A DNA stretch of 12,566 nt from CAYTLQ01 sp964438715 (GTDB lineage: Bacteria; Bacteroidota; Ignavibacteria; Ignavibacteriales; Ignavibacteriaceae). Where the stretch lies: the NCBI GenBank assembly GCA_964438715.1, contig CAYTLQ010000161.1, forward strand, positions 1 through 12,566, written 5' to 3'. Each line of letters opens with the position of its first letter. Within the stretch, counting starts at the first letter, position 1. A program made the translations under genes and the position numbers. Below the pieces are notes generated by a model. It was not told the origin of the DNA, ran no database searches, and worked only from the letters and a program-made list of their open reading frames with translations. This document shows, one piece after another, positions 1 to 7,290 of this stretch.

Positions 1-803
1 ATTTTAATTTTGTTAAAAATACTTGAGCCTGCGTACTGCGTTAATAAGTGTTTCATCAACTTTGGAACACTTTCTCCGAATTTCAAAAGGATATTACCAA
101 TAAATCCATCGCAAATAACAATATTCACTTTGCCTTTCAAAATATCTCTTCCTTCAATATTTCCGGCAAAATTCAATTTGGATTTTTTAAATAATTCGTA
201 CGCTTCTTTCTGAACCTTTCCACCTTTCCCCTCCTCTTCTCCAACAGTTAATAATCCAACGGTGGGTTTTTCTATTCCATACATCTCACTTACATAAATT
301 GAACTCATTATACCGTACCCCAACAGGTGAGATGGTTTTGAATCGACAAATGCTCCGACATCAAAAAGCGTAGTTATTCCGGTCTCGTTAGGTATATATG
401 TACCAATAGTTGGACGCTCAACCCCTTTTATTTTACCTATAATAAATGTAGCTGCAGCAACTACAGCTCCCGTATTTCCTGCACTAACAAATGCATCAGC
501 CTTACCTTCCGCAACAAGATTAGCACCAATCACAAGAGATGAGTTTCTTTTTTTCCTGATTGCATCAGTAGGGGTTTCCCCCATACCAATCACTTCATCA
601 GCATGAATAATATTATCTTCGGATAAAGTGTAATTATGTTCATTTAAAGTGCGGAGAATCTCATTCTTTTTTCCTACAAGTATGAGTTCGAAATCCGGTT
701 CTGCCTCAAGCGCCTGAACAGACCCGAGAACATCATTAAGGGGGGCAAAATCCCCCCCCATTGCATCAACAACAATTCTGCACTTCTTCGAAGGAAGCTG
801 CAT
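1..803 (-). CDS. plsX: Phosphate acyltransferase PlsX, 3' end cut by window edge
   Basis: PlsX converts acyl-ACP and phosphate to acyl-phosphate, the acyl donor for PlsY in the first step of phospholipid synthesis; it is a soluble enzyme acting at the inner membrane face. The minus strand reads open from an ATG at 803 to the window edge, giving 267 residues; the family is usually about 310-345, so the C-terminus lies outside. Visible family features are the N-terminal DAMGGDFAP block (residues 13-21), the SAGNTGA segment in the middle, a GAFVDSKP stretch where most members read GANVD, the GEEEGKG loop, and ICDGFIGN near the visible end. It lies 14 bp downstream of rpmF, the classic DUF177-rpmF-plsX order, in which fabH often follows. 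No strong Shine-Dalgarno sequence precedes the ATG, so translation may be coupled to rpmF. Codons 15-22 contain a G8 run followed by a C6 run (see findings). Confidence 0.96.
   Translation of the reverse strand, partial: MQLPSKKCRIVVDAMGGDFAPLNDVLGSVQALEAEPDFELILVGKKNEILRTLNEHNYTLSEDNIIHADEVIGMGETPTDAIRKKRNSSLVIGANLVAEGKADAFVSAGNTGAVVAAATFIIGKIKGVERPTIGTYIPNETGITTLFDVGAFVDSKPSHLLGYGIMSSIYVSEMYGIEKPTVGLLTVGEEEGKGGKVQKEAYELFKKSKLNFAGNIEGRDILKGKVNIVICDGFIGNILLKFGESVPKLMKHLLTQYAGSSIFNKIK
740..759 (-). repeat. G8/C6 inverted repeat inside the start of plsX
   Basis: Read in the plsX direction, eight consecutive G are followed by the loop ATTTTG and six consecutive C. The mRNA could form a six-pair all-GC stem beginning about 45 nt after the start codon. 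It encodes the conserved M-G-G-D-F-A-P-L residues, so protein conservation explains part of it. Nevertheless the GGG GGG and GCC CCC codon choices stand out in an otherwise AT-rich gene. Confidence 0.6.
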
Positions 804-817
804 TCCGGTTAGCGATA

Positions 818-997
818 TTAACTTTTCGGAATAAACATTGAGCGGCCGTCATACTTTCCGCAGGACGGGCAAGCATGGTGAGCGAGTTTTATTTCGCCGC
901 AATCCTTACATTTGCTGAGTGTTGGTGCCTCGGCTTTATAGTGAGTTCTTCTTTTATCCCTGCGGGTTTTCGACATTTTTCGTTTTGGATTTGGCAT
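818..997 (-). CDS. rpmF: 50S ribosomal protein L32
   Basis: This short gene encodes 59 residues, typical of bacterial L32, a component of the large ribosomal subunit. The protein starts MPNPKRKMSKTRRDKRR, the strongly basic N-terminus characteristic of the family. A four-cysteine zinc ribbon follows: C30 and C33 in CKDCG, C43 and C46 in CPSCG. It is therefore a zinc-containing (C+) form rather than the cysteine-free paralogue some bacteria use under zinc limitation. AAAAAGG lies a little upstream of the ATG as a plausible ribosome binding site. It sits 19 bp after the DUF177 gene and 14 bp before plsX, all on the same strand, and is probably transcribed from the promoter ahead of DUF177. The size and position make the call nearly certain. 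Confidence 0.97.
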   Translation of the reverse strand: MPNPKRKMSKTRRDKRRTHYKAEAPTLSKCKDCGEIKLAHHACPSCGKYDGRSMFIPKS

Positions 998-1016
998 TTT
1001 TAATTAACCTTTTTAT

Positions 1017-1526
1017 TTAATTATTTTCTAATCTCGATTTAAGTTCTCTCAGAGGCGACCAGCGCTCATCTTCGTAATTTTTTTCAGCACATTCACATTG
1101 TTTTATATTTAGATCCTGCCCACACCTGGAGCATAAGCCTTTACAATCTTCATCACAAAGTAATTTCATTGGCACAGCAAGGTGAGCATAATCATACAGT
1201 TCACTGCCTATATCAATCTGATCAGCTTCCGGATGTAAAAAAACAACCGAACTTTCATCAACCAAATTTTTGGGTTGCTCAAAAAGATATACAACATCGA
1301 ACTTGACAGGCATATGCTTTTCAATATCTTTTCCACATCTGTCACAAATAAAACTGCCCGATACTTCAAGATCAGCTTTTAAATACAATTGATGTATCGA
1401 TTTATCTAAATTGATATTGAGGGTATAACCACCAATAAAAGGTTCCCGAAGACCTATCTCCTCAATGCCGCCCTGAAAACTCCATGTATGATTGCCATCT
1501 TTTAATCCGGCAATTTTTATTTTCAT
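1017..1526 (-). CDS. yceD: DUF177 / YceD family protein
   Basis: The protein is 169 residues from the ATG at 1526 and belongs to the DUF177 (YceD, YlbN in Bacillus) family. The family sits next to rpmF across bacteria and is linked to 23S rRNA accumulation or large-subunit biogenesis; its molecular activity is not settled. Visible features are an N-terminal half without cysteines, a CDRC pair (C61, C64), and the C-terminal block with C124, C128, C132, C135, C144 and C146 in the CxxxCxGLCxxCGxxLN pattern typical of the family. The cysteine pairs suggest metal binding. An in-frame TTG at 1541 would add five residues. I prefer the ATG because MKIKIAGLKDG is a natural beginning and the TTG falls very close to the expected transcription start. 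The gene opens the three-gene minus-strand operon. Confidence 0.9.
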   Translation of the reverse strand: MKIKIAGLKDGNHTWSFQGGIEEIGLREPFIGGYTLNINLDKSIHQLYLKADLEVSGSFICDRCGKDIEKHMPVKFDVVYLFEQPKNLVDESSVVFLHPEADQIDIGSELYDYAHLAVPMKLLCDEDCKGLCSRCGQDLNIKQCECAEKNYEDERWSPLRELKSRLENN

Positions 1527-1551
1527 CGTTTTTCTAAACAAATATGACCTG

Positions 1552-1582
1552 CAAATATAAGAAACAGTAAAATATTAATCAA
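1552..1582 (-). promoter_or_regulatory. Bacteroidota-type promoter for DUF177-rpmF-plsX
   Basis: On the minus strand a TTG (1582-1580) is followed after 20 bp by TATATTTG (1559-1552). This matches the known Bacteroidota housekeeping layout of a -33 TTG/TTTG and a -7 TAnnTTTG. Transcription would start around 1545, leaving a leader of about 20 nt before the ATG at 1526. No Shine-Dalgarno sequence is visible in that leader, only A-rich sequence, which is usual in this group. Confidence 0.65.
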
Positions 1583-1842
1583 TTTCTAAGGTTTTTTTAT
1601 TGTACAGGGTTTTTTGGTTTTTACACACTCTGGTGAGTACTCATAGTTTTTTCTTTTGTACCAAACTATTCATTTACCACAATTCTTATTTATAATTTAG
1701 GTCTGATATCCGTGATTATTATTTATAATTAATGTATTTATTATTCCCGGGTATCAAATCATTAATAATTATTGCACTTACAACAATTTTCTTAATTTCA
1801 TTAAATACTTTTTTATAATTATTCCGGGAAACAACTCAAAGT
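1583..1842. other. AT-rich divergent intergenic region
   Basis: Together with the promoter to its left this forms a 316-bp gene-free gap between the minus-strand ribosomal operon and the long plus-strand gene set. It is very AT-rich and holds no convincing small gene, tRNA or hairpin terminator. An exact 12-bp direct repeat is present (1686-1697 and 1719-1730). The promoter of the plus-strand operon should lie here, but I find no clear TAnnTTTG box on the plus strand. Confidence 0.6.
1686..1730 (+). repeat. Two copies of TTATTTATAATT, 33 bp apart
   Basis: An exact 12-bp direct repeat occupies 1686-1697 and 1719-1730. The period of 33 bp is close to three helical turns, so both copies would face the same side of the DNA, as regulator half-sites often do. 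In DNA this AT-rich a chance match is quite possible. Confidence 0.35.
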
Positions 1843-2859
1843 ATGCCGATATTTATGTCGTTGCTGGCGGCGGTTGTGCCAATAGTTATTTATTTGGTTT
1901 TTATCTGGCGATATGATCGGTTTGACAGGGAACCTATCGGTTTGTATTTAAAGAATTTTCTTTGGGGTGCTATTGGAGCTGTAATTCTGGCAATTATAGG
2001 AAGCCTTATAGCAAGTAGCATTGTAAAGACTATAATAAGAAATTCCTTTTTTCTTGAACATGTAGATGTTATTGCAATAGCCCCTTTGGTTGAAGAGGCA
2101 GTTAAGGGAGTATTTTTGTTTTCGACGATTACGAACAAAAAATTCGATAATATGACAGATGGTATTGTTTATGGTGGTGCAATCGGTCTAGGTTTCGGAA
2201 TGACAGAAAATTTTTTCTATTTTGTTACTAATGACTCAAATCCGTTTACATGGTTCACTATTGTTATCATCCGTACATTCTTCACTGCCGCTATGCATTG
2301 TGTTTCAACCGCAACTTTCGGAGCCTTTCTTGGGTATGCGAAATTTAAAGGCTGGGGATTTAAGATTACATTCCCGATAATTGGATATCTTGTTGCTGTT
2401 TTTATACACTCTGCATGGAACTTTAGTGTTAGTTTCAGCTCAACAAGCCTGATCGGTTTTCTCTTTCTCACCGGCTCAGTAATTATTTTTCTTTCAGCGT
2501 TTTCTCTTTCCCTGAAAAATGAAGCGAAGATGATTGCAAAGGAACTCGATGAAGAAGCAAGGGATGGATATTTTCCTCGTGAATTTGTTGCGATAATGAA
2601 TAAAAAAGAACGCGAATTACCCGGTTGGATTGATGAGCGAATCAGAAATCAATTTATTATTTCTTCTACTACTCTTGCTTTCAGAAAAATGCAATATAAA
2701 GCCTCGACGGGATTTTATAAAAAATATTATGAACAGGAAATTACTATCCACAGAAATAAAATTGCTGAACTTTTAAATTCTATTCGACCGGAAATCTTAC
2801 AGAATGATAACAAAGAGAATTTACATTTATCTTCCCAAACAGAAGTAAATAATGACTGA
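1843..2859 (+). CDS. PrsW-family intramembrane metalloprotease
   Basis: A 338-residue polytopic membrane protein of the PrsW / CAAX-protease-like superfamily, known for cleaving membrane proteins; B. subtilis PrsW cuts the anti-sigma factor RsiW at site 1. Family motifs occur in order: EEAVK (E84, E85, K88), the GxGFGMTEN segment with E122, H152 in the MHCVSTATFG helix, and HSAWN (H189, N193). The conserved Glu and His residues are the expected metal ligands. The first ~225 residues are dominated by hydrophobic helices (about 5-22, 38-60, 76-95, 107-128, 136-166, 177-197, 203-224). The last ~110 residues form a charged cytoplasmic-type tail unlike the short B. subtilis protein. It opens the plus-strand gene run and overlaps nadD by 8 bp. 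The ATG at 1843 has only a weak upstream AAAG; M5 is an alternative start. The substrate is unknown. The symbol is left blank because orthology to prsW is not shown. Confidence 0.88.
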   Translation: MPIFMSLLAAVVPIVIYLVFIWRYDRFDREPIGLYLKNFLWGAIGAVILAIIGSLIASSIVKTIIRNSFFLEHVDVIAIAPLVEEAVKGVFLFSTITNKKFDNMTDGIVYGGAIGLGFGMTENFFYFVTNDSNPFTWFTIVIIRTFFTAAMHCVSTATFGAFLGYAKFKGWGFKITFPIIGYLVAVFIHSAWNFSVSFSSTSLIGFLFLTGSVIIFLSAFSLSLKNEAKMIAKELDEEARDGYFPREFVAIMNKKERELPGWIDERIRNQFIISSTTLAFRKMQYKASTGFYKKYYEQEITIHRNKIAELLNSIRPEILQNDNKENLHLSSQTEVNND

Positions 2860-3436
2860 AAAAATTGGTATTTATGGAGGGTCATTTAATCCCATTCATC
2901 TCGGGCATCTGATTACAGCACATTTCGTGAAAACCAACAGAGGATTATCTAAAGTTATTTTTATTCCGTGTGCTGTTCAGCCACTTAGACAAAACGAATT
3001 ACTTATAGACCCTGTTCACAGAATTGAAATGATAAAAATGTCCATTGATGGAATCCCGGGATTCGATTATTCTGATTATGAGATAAAAAAAGCAGGTATT
3101 TCCTACACATTCGAAACACTGGAACACTTTACTGAAAAAAATCGTGAGATCGAGTTGATTATCGGTTTCGACAATATATTAACCTTTCACAAATGGAAGA
3201 ACCCTGATAGAATATTTGAACTGGCTACAGTTGTTGTACTAAAGCGTCGTACTATTGAATTAAAGGAAGAGCATAAAAAAACAGAATATATGAAAAAGGC
3301 TGTGTATCTTGACTCCCCTTTAATTAATATCAGTTCCACTGAAATCAGGCAAAAGATAAAATCAGGGCTAACTATTGACTCACTTGTTCCTGAAAATGTT
3401 AAAGAATATATTTACCGTAATGAATTATATAAGTAA
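2852..3436 (+). CDS. nadD: Nicotinate-nucleotide adenylyltransferase
   Basis: NadD joins nicotinate mononucleotide and ATP to give deamido-NAD, the step before NAD synthetase. The 194 residues match the family length. The N-terminus GIYGGSFNPIHLGH contains the nucleotidyltransferase (H/T)xGH signature (H16, G18, H19). GFDNILTFHKW (residues 105-115) corresponds to the family GxDN...W segment, and ISSTEIR (160-166) is the C-terminal ISSTxIR motif. One oddity: the loop that usually reads PxxxPPHK is PCAVQPLRQ here, with arginine where lysine is normal. The start overlaps the protease gene by 8 bp, implying translational coupling. In many bacteria nadD neighbours rsfS or proA; that neighbourhood is absent here. 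The minimal domain without a RibF or NMNAT extension supports nadD over other adenylyltransferases. Confidence 0.94.
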   Translation: MTEKIGIYGGSFNPIHLGHLITAHFVKTNRGLSKVIFIPCAVQPLRQNELLIDPVHRIEMIKMSIDGIPGFDYSDYEIKKAGISYTFETLEHFTEKNREIELIIGFDNILTFHKWKNPDRIFELATVVVLKRRTIELKEEHKKTEYMKKAVYLDSPLINISSTEIRQKIKSGLTIDSLVPENVKEYIYRNELYK

Positions 3437-3460
3437 ACTATCTTCTATCCCCTTCTCTTT

Positions 3461-4423
3461 ATGAATTTAACAGAGCTTGTACAAAAAATTGTAAGTGGAG
3501 AAAAAAGACCGCTCTCCAGAGCAATAACTTATATTGAATCCGAATACCCTGAATCTGAGGAATTACTAAAATCTTTATCCGGTTATACGGGAAGAGCTTA
3601 TAAAATTGGCATTACCGGACCTCCCGGCGCAGGTAAAAGTTCAATTACAAATCAGTTGACCAAACTATACATTTCACAGGGCAAAAAGGTCGCAATAATT
3701 GCTGTCGATCCAACCAGTCCTTTTACAGGAGGAGCTCTACTCGGTGACAGAGTTCGAATGTCAGATATTGGCAATACCGAATCAGTTTTCATCAGAAGTA
3801 TGGCAACCCGAGGTAGTCTTGGAGGATTGAACACTAAAGCAAACGATACAGCTGATATTTTTGATGCGGCAGGTTACGATTATATAATTTTTGAAACTGT
3901 GGGTGTTGGTCAGTCGGAACTTGATATAGCAAAAACAGCAGACACGGTTATTGTCGTTTTGGTTCCGGAATCGGGAGATTCAGTGCAGGCTATGAAAGCG
4001 GGACTTATGGAAATCGCCGATTTTTATGTAGTTAATAAGTGCGATAGACCCGGCTCTGAGCAGGCTGTTTCAGCAATAAGAACCATTCTTATGATGAGGG
4101 CACACGACCAAAATTCCTGGATGCCTGATATTATAAAATGTGTTGCCACTGAGAACAAAGGACTTAAGGAGATTGAAGCAGAAATTCAGCGTCACCATTC
4201 ATATTTGCTTAATAGCGGGAATTTTGAAAAGCGTAGAAACAATCATTTTACTCTGCGGGTAAAAGAACTTGTAGAAAAAAAGATACTTAATGAAATCTGG
4301 CATAACAATAACATGCTCTTCTCAATAGATGAAAAAAATAATCTGAAAGAAGGGGTATCTCCTTATGTATATGCTGAATCGATATTAGAGGAATTTAAAA
4401 AAAATCTGAGTGAAAGGAATTGA
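3461..4423 (+). CDS. meaB: Methylmalonyl-CoA mutase-associated GTPase MeaB (ArgK family)
   Basis: MeaB is a G3E-family P-loop GTPase that protects and gates cobalamin loading of methylmalonyl-CoA mutase; older annotations call it ArgK or LAO/AO transport ATPase. The 320 residues match the family. Visible are an N-terminal helical arm (1-45), Walker A GPPGAGKS (53-60), the switch segment VDPTSPFTGGALLGDRVRM (82-100), the ETVGVGQSE block (145-153) holding the family-typical glutamate rather than the DxxG aspartate, and the guanine-specificity motif NKCD (192-195). The C-terminal helical part (about 245-320) provides the dimerisation region in known members. It follows nadD after 24 bp and precedes the acyl-CoA dehydrogenase by one base. 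The mutase genes are not in the window, but a meaB implies that the cell has a B12-dependent acyl-CoA mutase, either methylmalonyl-CoA mutase or a relative. Confidence 0.94.
   Translation: MNLTELVQKIVSGEKRPLSRAITYIESEYPESEELLKSLSGYTGRAYKIGITGPPGAGKSSITNQLTKLYISQGKKVAIIAVDPTSPFTGGALLGDRVRMSDIGNTESVFIRSMATRGSLGGLNTKANDTADIFDAAGYDYIIFETVGVGQSELDIAKTADTVIVVLVPESGDSVQAMKAGLMEIADFYVVNKCDRPGSEQAVSAIRTILMMRAHDQNSWMPDIIKCVATENKGLKEIEAEIQRHHSYLLNSGNFEKRRNNHFTLRVKELVEKKILNEIWHNNNMLFSIDEKNNLKEGVSPYVYAESILEEFKKNLSERN
4413..4418 (+). promoter_or_regulatory. Shine-Dalgarno AAAGGA fixing the dehydrogenase start
   Basis: AAAGGA ends six bases before the ATG at 4425 and lies inside the last codons of meaB. 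It supports ATG 4425 rather than the in-frame GTG at 4410, which has no such signal at the right distance. Confidence 0.7.
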
Positions 4424-4424
4424 A

Positions 4425-5591
4425 ATGTCAAATGCATCACCATTTCTCATGGAATTTACTGAAGAGCAGGAACTTATTCGTGAAACTGTGAGAGAATTTG
4501 CCAATAATCGTATTGCACCGGAAGTAATGAAATATGATGAAAGTCAGGATTTTCCTTATGACATAATGAGGGAAATTGGTGATATGGGTTTTTTGGGAAT
4601 ACTGGTTCCTGAAAAATATAACGGAGCGGGATTGACCTATACTGAATTTGCAATCGTAATCGAAGAACTCGCGAAGGTAGATCCCTCTATTGCCTTAAGT
4701 GTAGCCGCTCACAATGGATTATGTACTAACCACATCCTGAATTTTGGAAATGATTTTCAAAAAGAAAAATATCTTCCGGATCTTGCTCAAGGAAAAGTAC
4801 TTGGGGCATGGGGGCTCACAGAATCTGTTTCAGGTAGCGATGCCGGTGGACTAAAAACCATTGCAAAGAATAAGGGTGACTATTACGAAATTAACGGAAG
4901 CAAAACATTTACAACACATGGTACCGTCGGCTCAACTTATGTAATTATGGCTATAACTGATCCCGAAAAAGGCAGAAAAGGTATATCAGCTTTCATTCTC
5001 GAGAAAGATTATCCCGGATTGATTGCTTTGAAAAAGGAAAACAAATTGGGTATGCGGGCAAGCGATACGACACAACTGATTTTTGAAAACATGCTGGTAC
5101 CAAAAGAAAATCTCATCGGAAATGAAAATGAAGGCTTTACTCAGGCAATGAAAATTCTTGAGGGTGGACGCATCTCAATTGCCGCTCTGAGTCTCGGACT
5201 TGCTCAGGGAGCACTTAATGCCTCAATCAAATATTCGAAGGAAAGAATTCAATTTGGTAAACCACTCTGCGATTTTCAGGCAATTCAATTCAAATTGGCT
5301 GAGATTGCCACATCCATTGAGGGAGCAAAACTTTTAACTTACAGAGCGGCCGCCAAAAAAAGTCAGGGTATTTCCATGCTCCGGGAAGCCGCAATGGCAA
5401 AACTCTATTCCAGTGAAGTAGCAGAGAAAGCCGCTAATGAGGCGGTTCAGATTTTTGGCGGTTATGGATTTACCAAAGATTTTCCGGTAGAAAAATTATA
5501 CAGGGATGTAAAGTTACTTACTATTGGCGAAGGTACATCTGAAATTCAAAGAATAGTTATTGCAAGAAGTTTGTTGCAAAATATTCTGTAA
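4425..5591 (+). CDS. Acyl-CoA dehydrogenase, short/medium-chain type
   Basis: A 388-residue FAD flavoprotein that introduces the alpha-beta double bond into an acyl-CoA and passes electrons to ETF. The three ACAD domains are complete: N-terminal helical (1-120), beta barrel (121-235) starting with the signature GAWGLTESVSGSDA (127-140), and C-terminal helical (236-388) with QIFGGYGFTKDFPVEKLYRD (342-361). The catalytic base is E369 in IGEGTSEIQR, the position used by short- and medium-chain and butyryl-CoA dehydrogenases. The isovaleryl-CoA dehydrogenase alternative, with its base in the earlier helix, is not supported: that helix reads GGRISIAALSLG with no glutamate. It begins one base after the meaB stop with a good Shine-Dalgarno sequence. 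Placement between meaB and an acyl-CoA carboxyltransferase suggests branched-chain or odd-chain acyl-CoA breakdown. The precise substrate (butyryl, isobutyryl, 2-methylbutyryl or other) cannot be read from sequence alone. Confidence 0.92.
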   Translation: MSNASPFLMEFTEEQELIRETVREFANNRIAPEVMKYDESQDFPYDIMREIGDMGFLGILVPEKYNGAGLTYTEFAIVIEELAKVDPSIALSVAAHNGLCTNHILNFGNDFQKEKYLPDLAQGKVLGAWGLTESVSGSDAGGLKTIAKNKGDYYEINGSKTFTTHGTVGSTYVIMAITDPEKGRKGISAFILEKDYPGLIALKKENKLGMRASDTTQLIFENMLVPKENLIGNENEGFTQAMKILEGGRISIAALSLGLAQGALNASIKYSKERIQFGKPLCDFQAIQFKLAEIATSIEGAKLLTYRAAAKKSQGISMLREAAMAKLYSSEVAEKAANEAVQIFGGYGFTKDFPVEKLYRDVKLLTIGEGTSEIQRIVIARSLLQNIL

Positions 5592-5634
5592 TCCATTAGA
5601 TAATAAATATTTAAGTTATTTTAAGTAATTTTTT

Positions 5635-7290
5635 ATGAAACCTATTGGCAACCCAATTCCGGAAACACCTGAAGTTTTATCCAGAGAGGATTTTCGCAAA
5701 AATCTCATTCGTAAGATTAACGCCGTGAGGGCGAAAATCCATTTAGGCGGTGGAGAAAAAACAATTCAAAAACACAAATCTAAAGGTAAATTAACCGCCC
5801 GCGAAAGGATTAATCTGCTTATAGATCCGGACACCGAGTTCTTTGAATTTGGTACCTTTGCCGCTCATGATATGTACAAGGAGCAAGGAGGAGCACCCGG
5901 CGCCGGTGTTGTGACGGGAGTAGGTTTTGTTAGAAATAGATTATGTATGATAATTGCAAATGACGCAACAGTAAAAGCCGGAGCATGGTTTCCCCTTTCT
6001 TGTAAAAAGAATCTACGGGCTCAGGAAATTGCCATTGAAAACAGATTGCCTCTTATATACCTTGTTGATAGTGCAGGTGTTTTTCTCCCTATGCAGGATG
6101 AAATCTTTCCGGATAAAGAACATTTTGGTAGAATTTTTCGCAATAATGCCCGTATCTCCTCAATGGGAATTCCTCAGATTGCAGCAATAATGGGTCCCTG
6201 TGTTGCCGGTGGCGCATATCTTCCAATTATGAGTGATGAAGCACTTATTGTTGAAGGAGAAGGCTCTGTCTTTCTTGCCGGTTCACATCTTGTTAAAGCA
6301 GCTATTGGAGAAAATATCAGTAACGAGGCATTAGGCGGTGCGGTTGTGCAATCAAATGTATCGGGAGTTACTGATTATATAATGAAGAACGATGAAGAAT
6401 GCATCACACAAATTCGAAGTCTTATTGATAAATTTAATCTCCCTGAAACAATTTATTTCCGGAGGCACACCCCCTCTCCTCCAAAATTCGACCCAAAGGA
6501 AATATTACGGATTCTTCCGGAAGATACCCTAAAACCATACAACATGTATGAACTTATTGCTCGTATTGTTGATGATTCGGAAATTGATGAATATAAAGCC
6601 GGTTATGGAAAAACTCTTATAACCGCCTATGCTCGTATTGATGGCTGGTCTGTTGGCATTGTAGCTAACCAACGAGAAATTGTGAAAACCGAACGCGGAG
6701 AAATGCAGGTTGGAGGCGTAATTTATTCCGACAGCGCTGATAAAGCGGCACGGTTTATAATGAATTGTAACCAGAGAAATATTCCACTTTTGTTCCTGCA
6801 GGATGTTACTGGTTTTATGGTCGGTAGTCGCGCCGAACACGGAGGAATAATAAAAGACGGCGCCAAAATGGTTAACGCTGTAGCTAATAGTGTTGTTCCC
6901 AAAATTACTATAATCATAGGAAATAGTTATGGTGCGGGAAATTATGCCATGTGTGGAAAAGCTTATGATCCACGCTTTATTTTTATACTTCCATCGTCAA
7001 AAATTGCAGTGATGGGAGGAAATCAGGCGGCTAATGTTCTTATGGAAATCCGGGTAAAACAATTGGAGTCTGCAGGTAAATCTCTCAGTGAAGAGGAACG
7101 AAATAGTCTCCTCAAAGAAATTATATCTTCCTACGAAGAAAAAAGCACTCCCCTGTATGCTGCGGCAAGGCTTTGGGTTGATGAAATAATTGACCCTACT
7201 TTAATAAGAAAATATGTTTCGCACTCCATCCGTATTACTGCAAATAATCCTATTACAGATAAGTTTAACCCAGGTGTCATACAAACTTAA
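5635..7290 (+). CDS. Acyl-CoA carboxylase carboxyltransferase (beta) subunit, methylcrotonyl-CoA type
   Basis: A 551-residue biotin-dependent carboxyltransferase that moves CO2 from carboxybiotin to an acyl-CoA. It has two crotonase-like halves. The N half contains VDSAGVFLPMQDE, FPDKEHFGRIF (158-168) and AGGAY (191-195). The C half contains LFLQDVTGFMVG (386-397), GGIIKDGAKMV (403-413), GNSYGAGNYAMCG (429-441) and MGGNQAANVL (460-469). GG and GAG backbone positions form the two oxyanion holes. The FPDxxHFGRIF and GGxQAANVL stretches are those I associate with methylcrotonyl-CoA carboxylase beta rather than propionyl-CoA carboxylase beta, hence leucine degradation is the first guess. Geranyl-CoA or a broader acyl-CoA carboxylase remains possible, so no symbol is given. 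It lies 43 bp after the dehydrogenase and its 3' end overlaps the next gene. The biotin carboxylase/BCCP partner is not in the window. The start has no clear Shine-Dalgarno sequence. Confidence 0.9.
   Translation: MKPIGNPIPETPEVLSREDFRKNLIRKINAVRAKIHLGGGEKTIQKHKSKGKLTARERINLLIDPDTEFFEFGTFAAHDMYKEQGGAPGAGVVTGVGFVRNRLCMIIANDATVKAGAWFPLSCKKNLRAQEIAIENRLPLIYLVDSAGVFLPMQDEIFPDKEHFGRIFRNNARISSMGIPQIAAIMGPCVAGGAYLPIMSDEALIVEGEGSVFLAGSHLVKAAIGENISNEALGGAVVQSNVSGVTDYIMKNDEECITQIRSLIDKFNLPETIYFRRHTPSPPKFDPKEILRILPEDTLKPYNMYELIARIVDDSEIDEYKAGYGKTLITAYARIDGWSVGIVANQREIVKTERGEMQVGGVIYSDSADKAARFIMNCNQRNIPLLFLQDVTGFMVGSRAEHGGIIKDGAKMVNAVANSVVPKITIIIGNSYGAGNYAMCGKAYDPRFIFILPSSKIAVMGGNQAANVLMEIRVKQLESAGKSLSEEERNSLLKEIISSYEEKSTPLYAAARLWVDEIIDPTLIRKYVSHSIRITANNPITDKFNPGVIQT

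Noticed and set aside
10..213. Plus-strand 67-aa open frame
   Set aside because: It lies antisense to conserved plsX codons, and its translation resembles no protein I know.
1527..1541. TTG start at 1541 for DUF177
   Set aside because: It adds only MFRKT before a good ATG and falls within a few bases of the predicted transcription start.
4410..4424. GTG start at 4410 for the acyl-CoA dehydrogenase
   Set aside because: The AAAGGA at 4413-4418 is correctly spaced for ATG 4425 and would lie inside the gene if GTG were used.
6529..6917. Two minus-strand open frames inside the carboxyltransferase gene
   Set aside because: Both mirror strongly conserved codons of the plus-strand gene, and neither has a start signal or recognisable content.
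7214..7273. ATG start at 7214 for the secreted protein
   Set aside because: It would overlap the carboxylase by 77 bp and add 20 residues ahead of a normal signal peptide. GTG 7274 gives a standard export signal.
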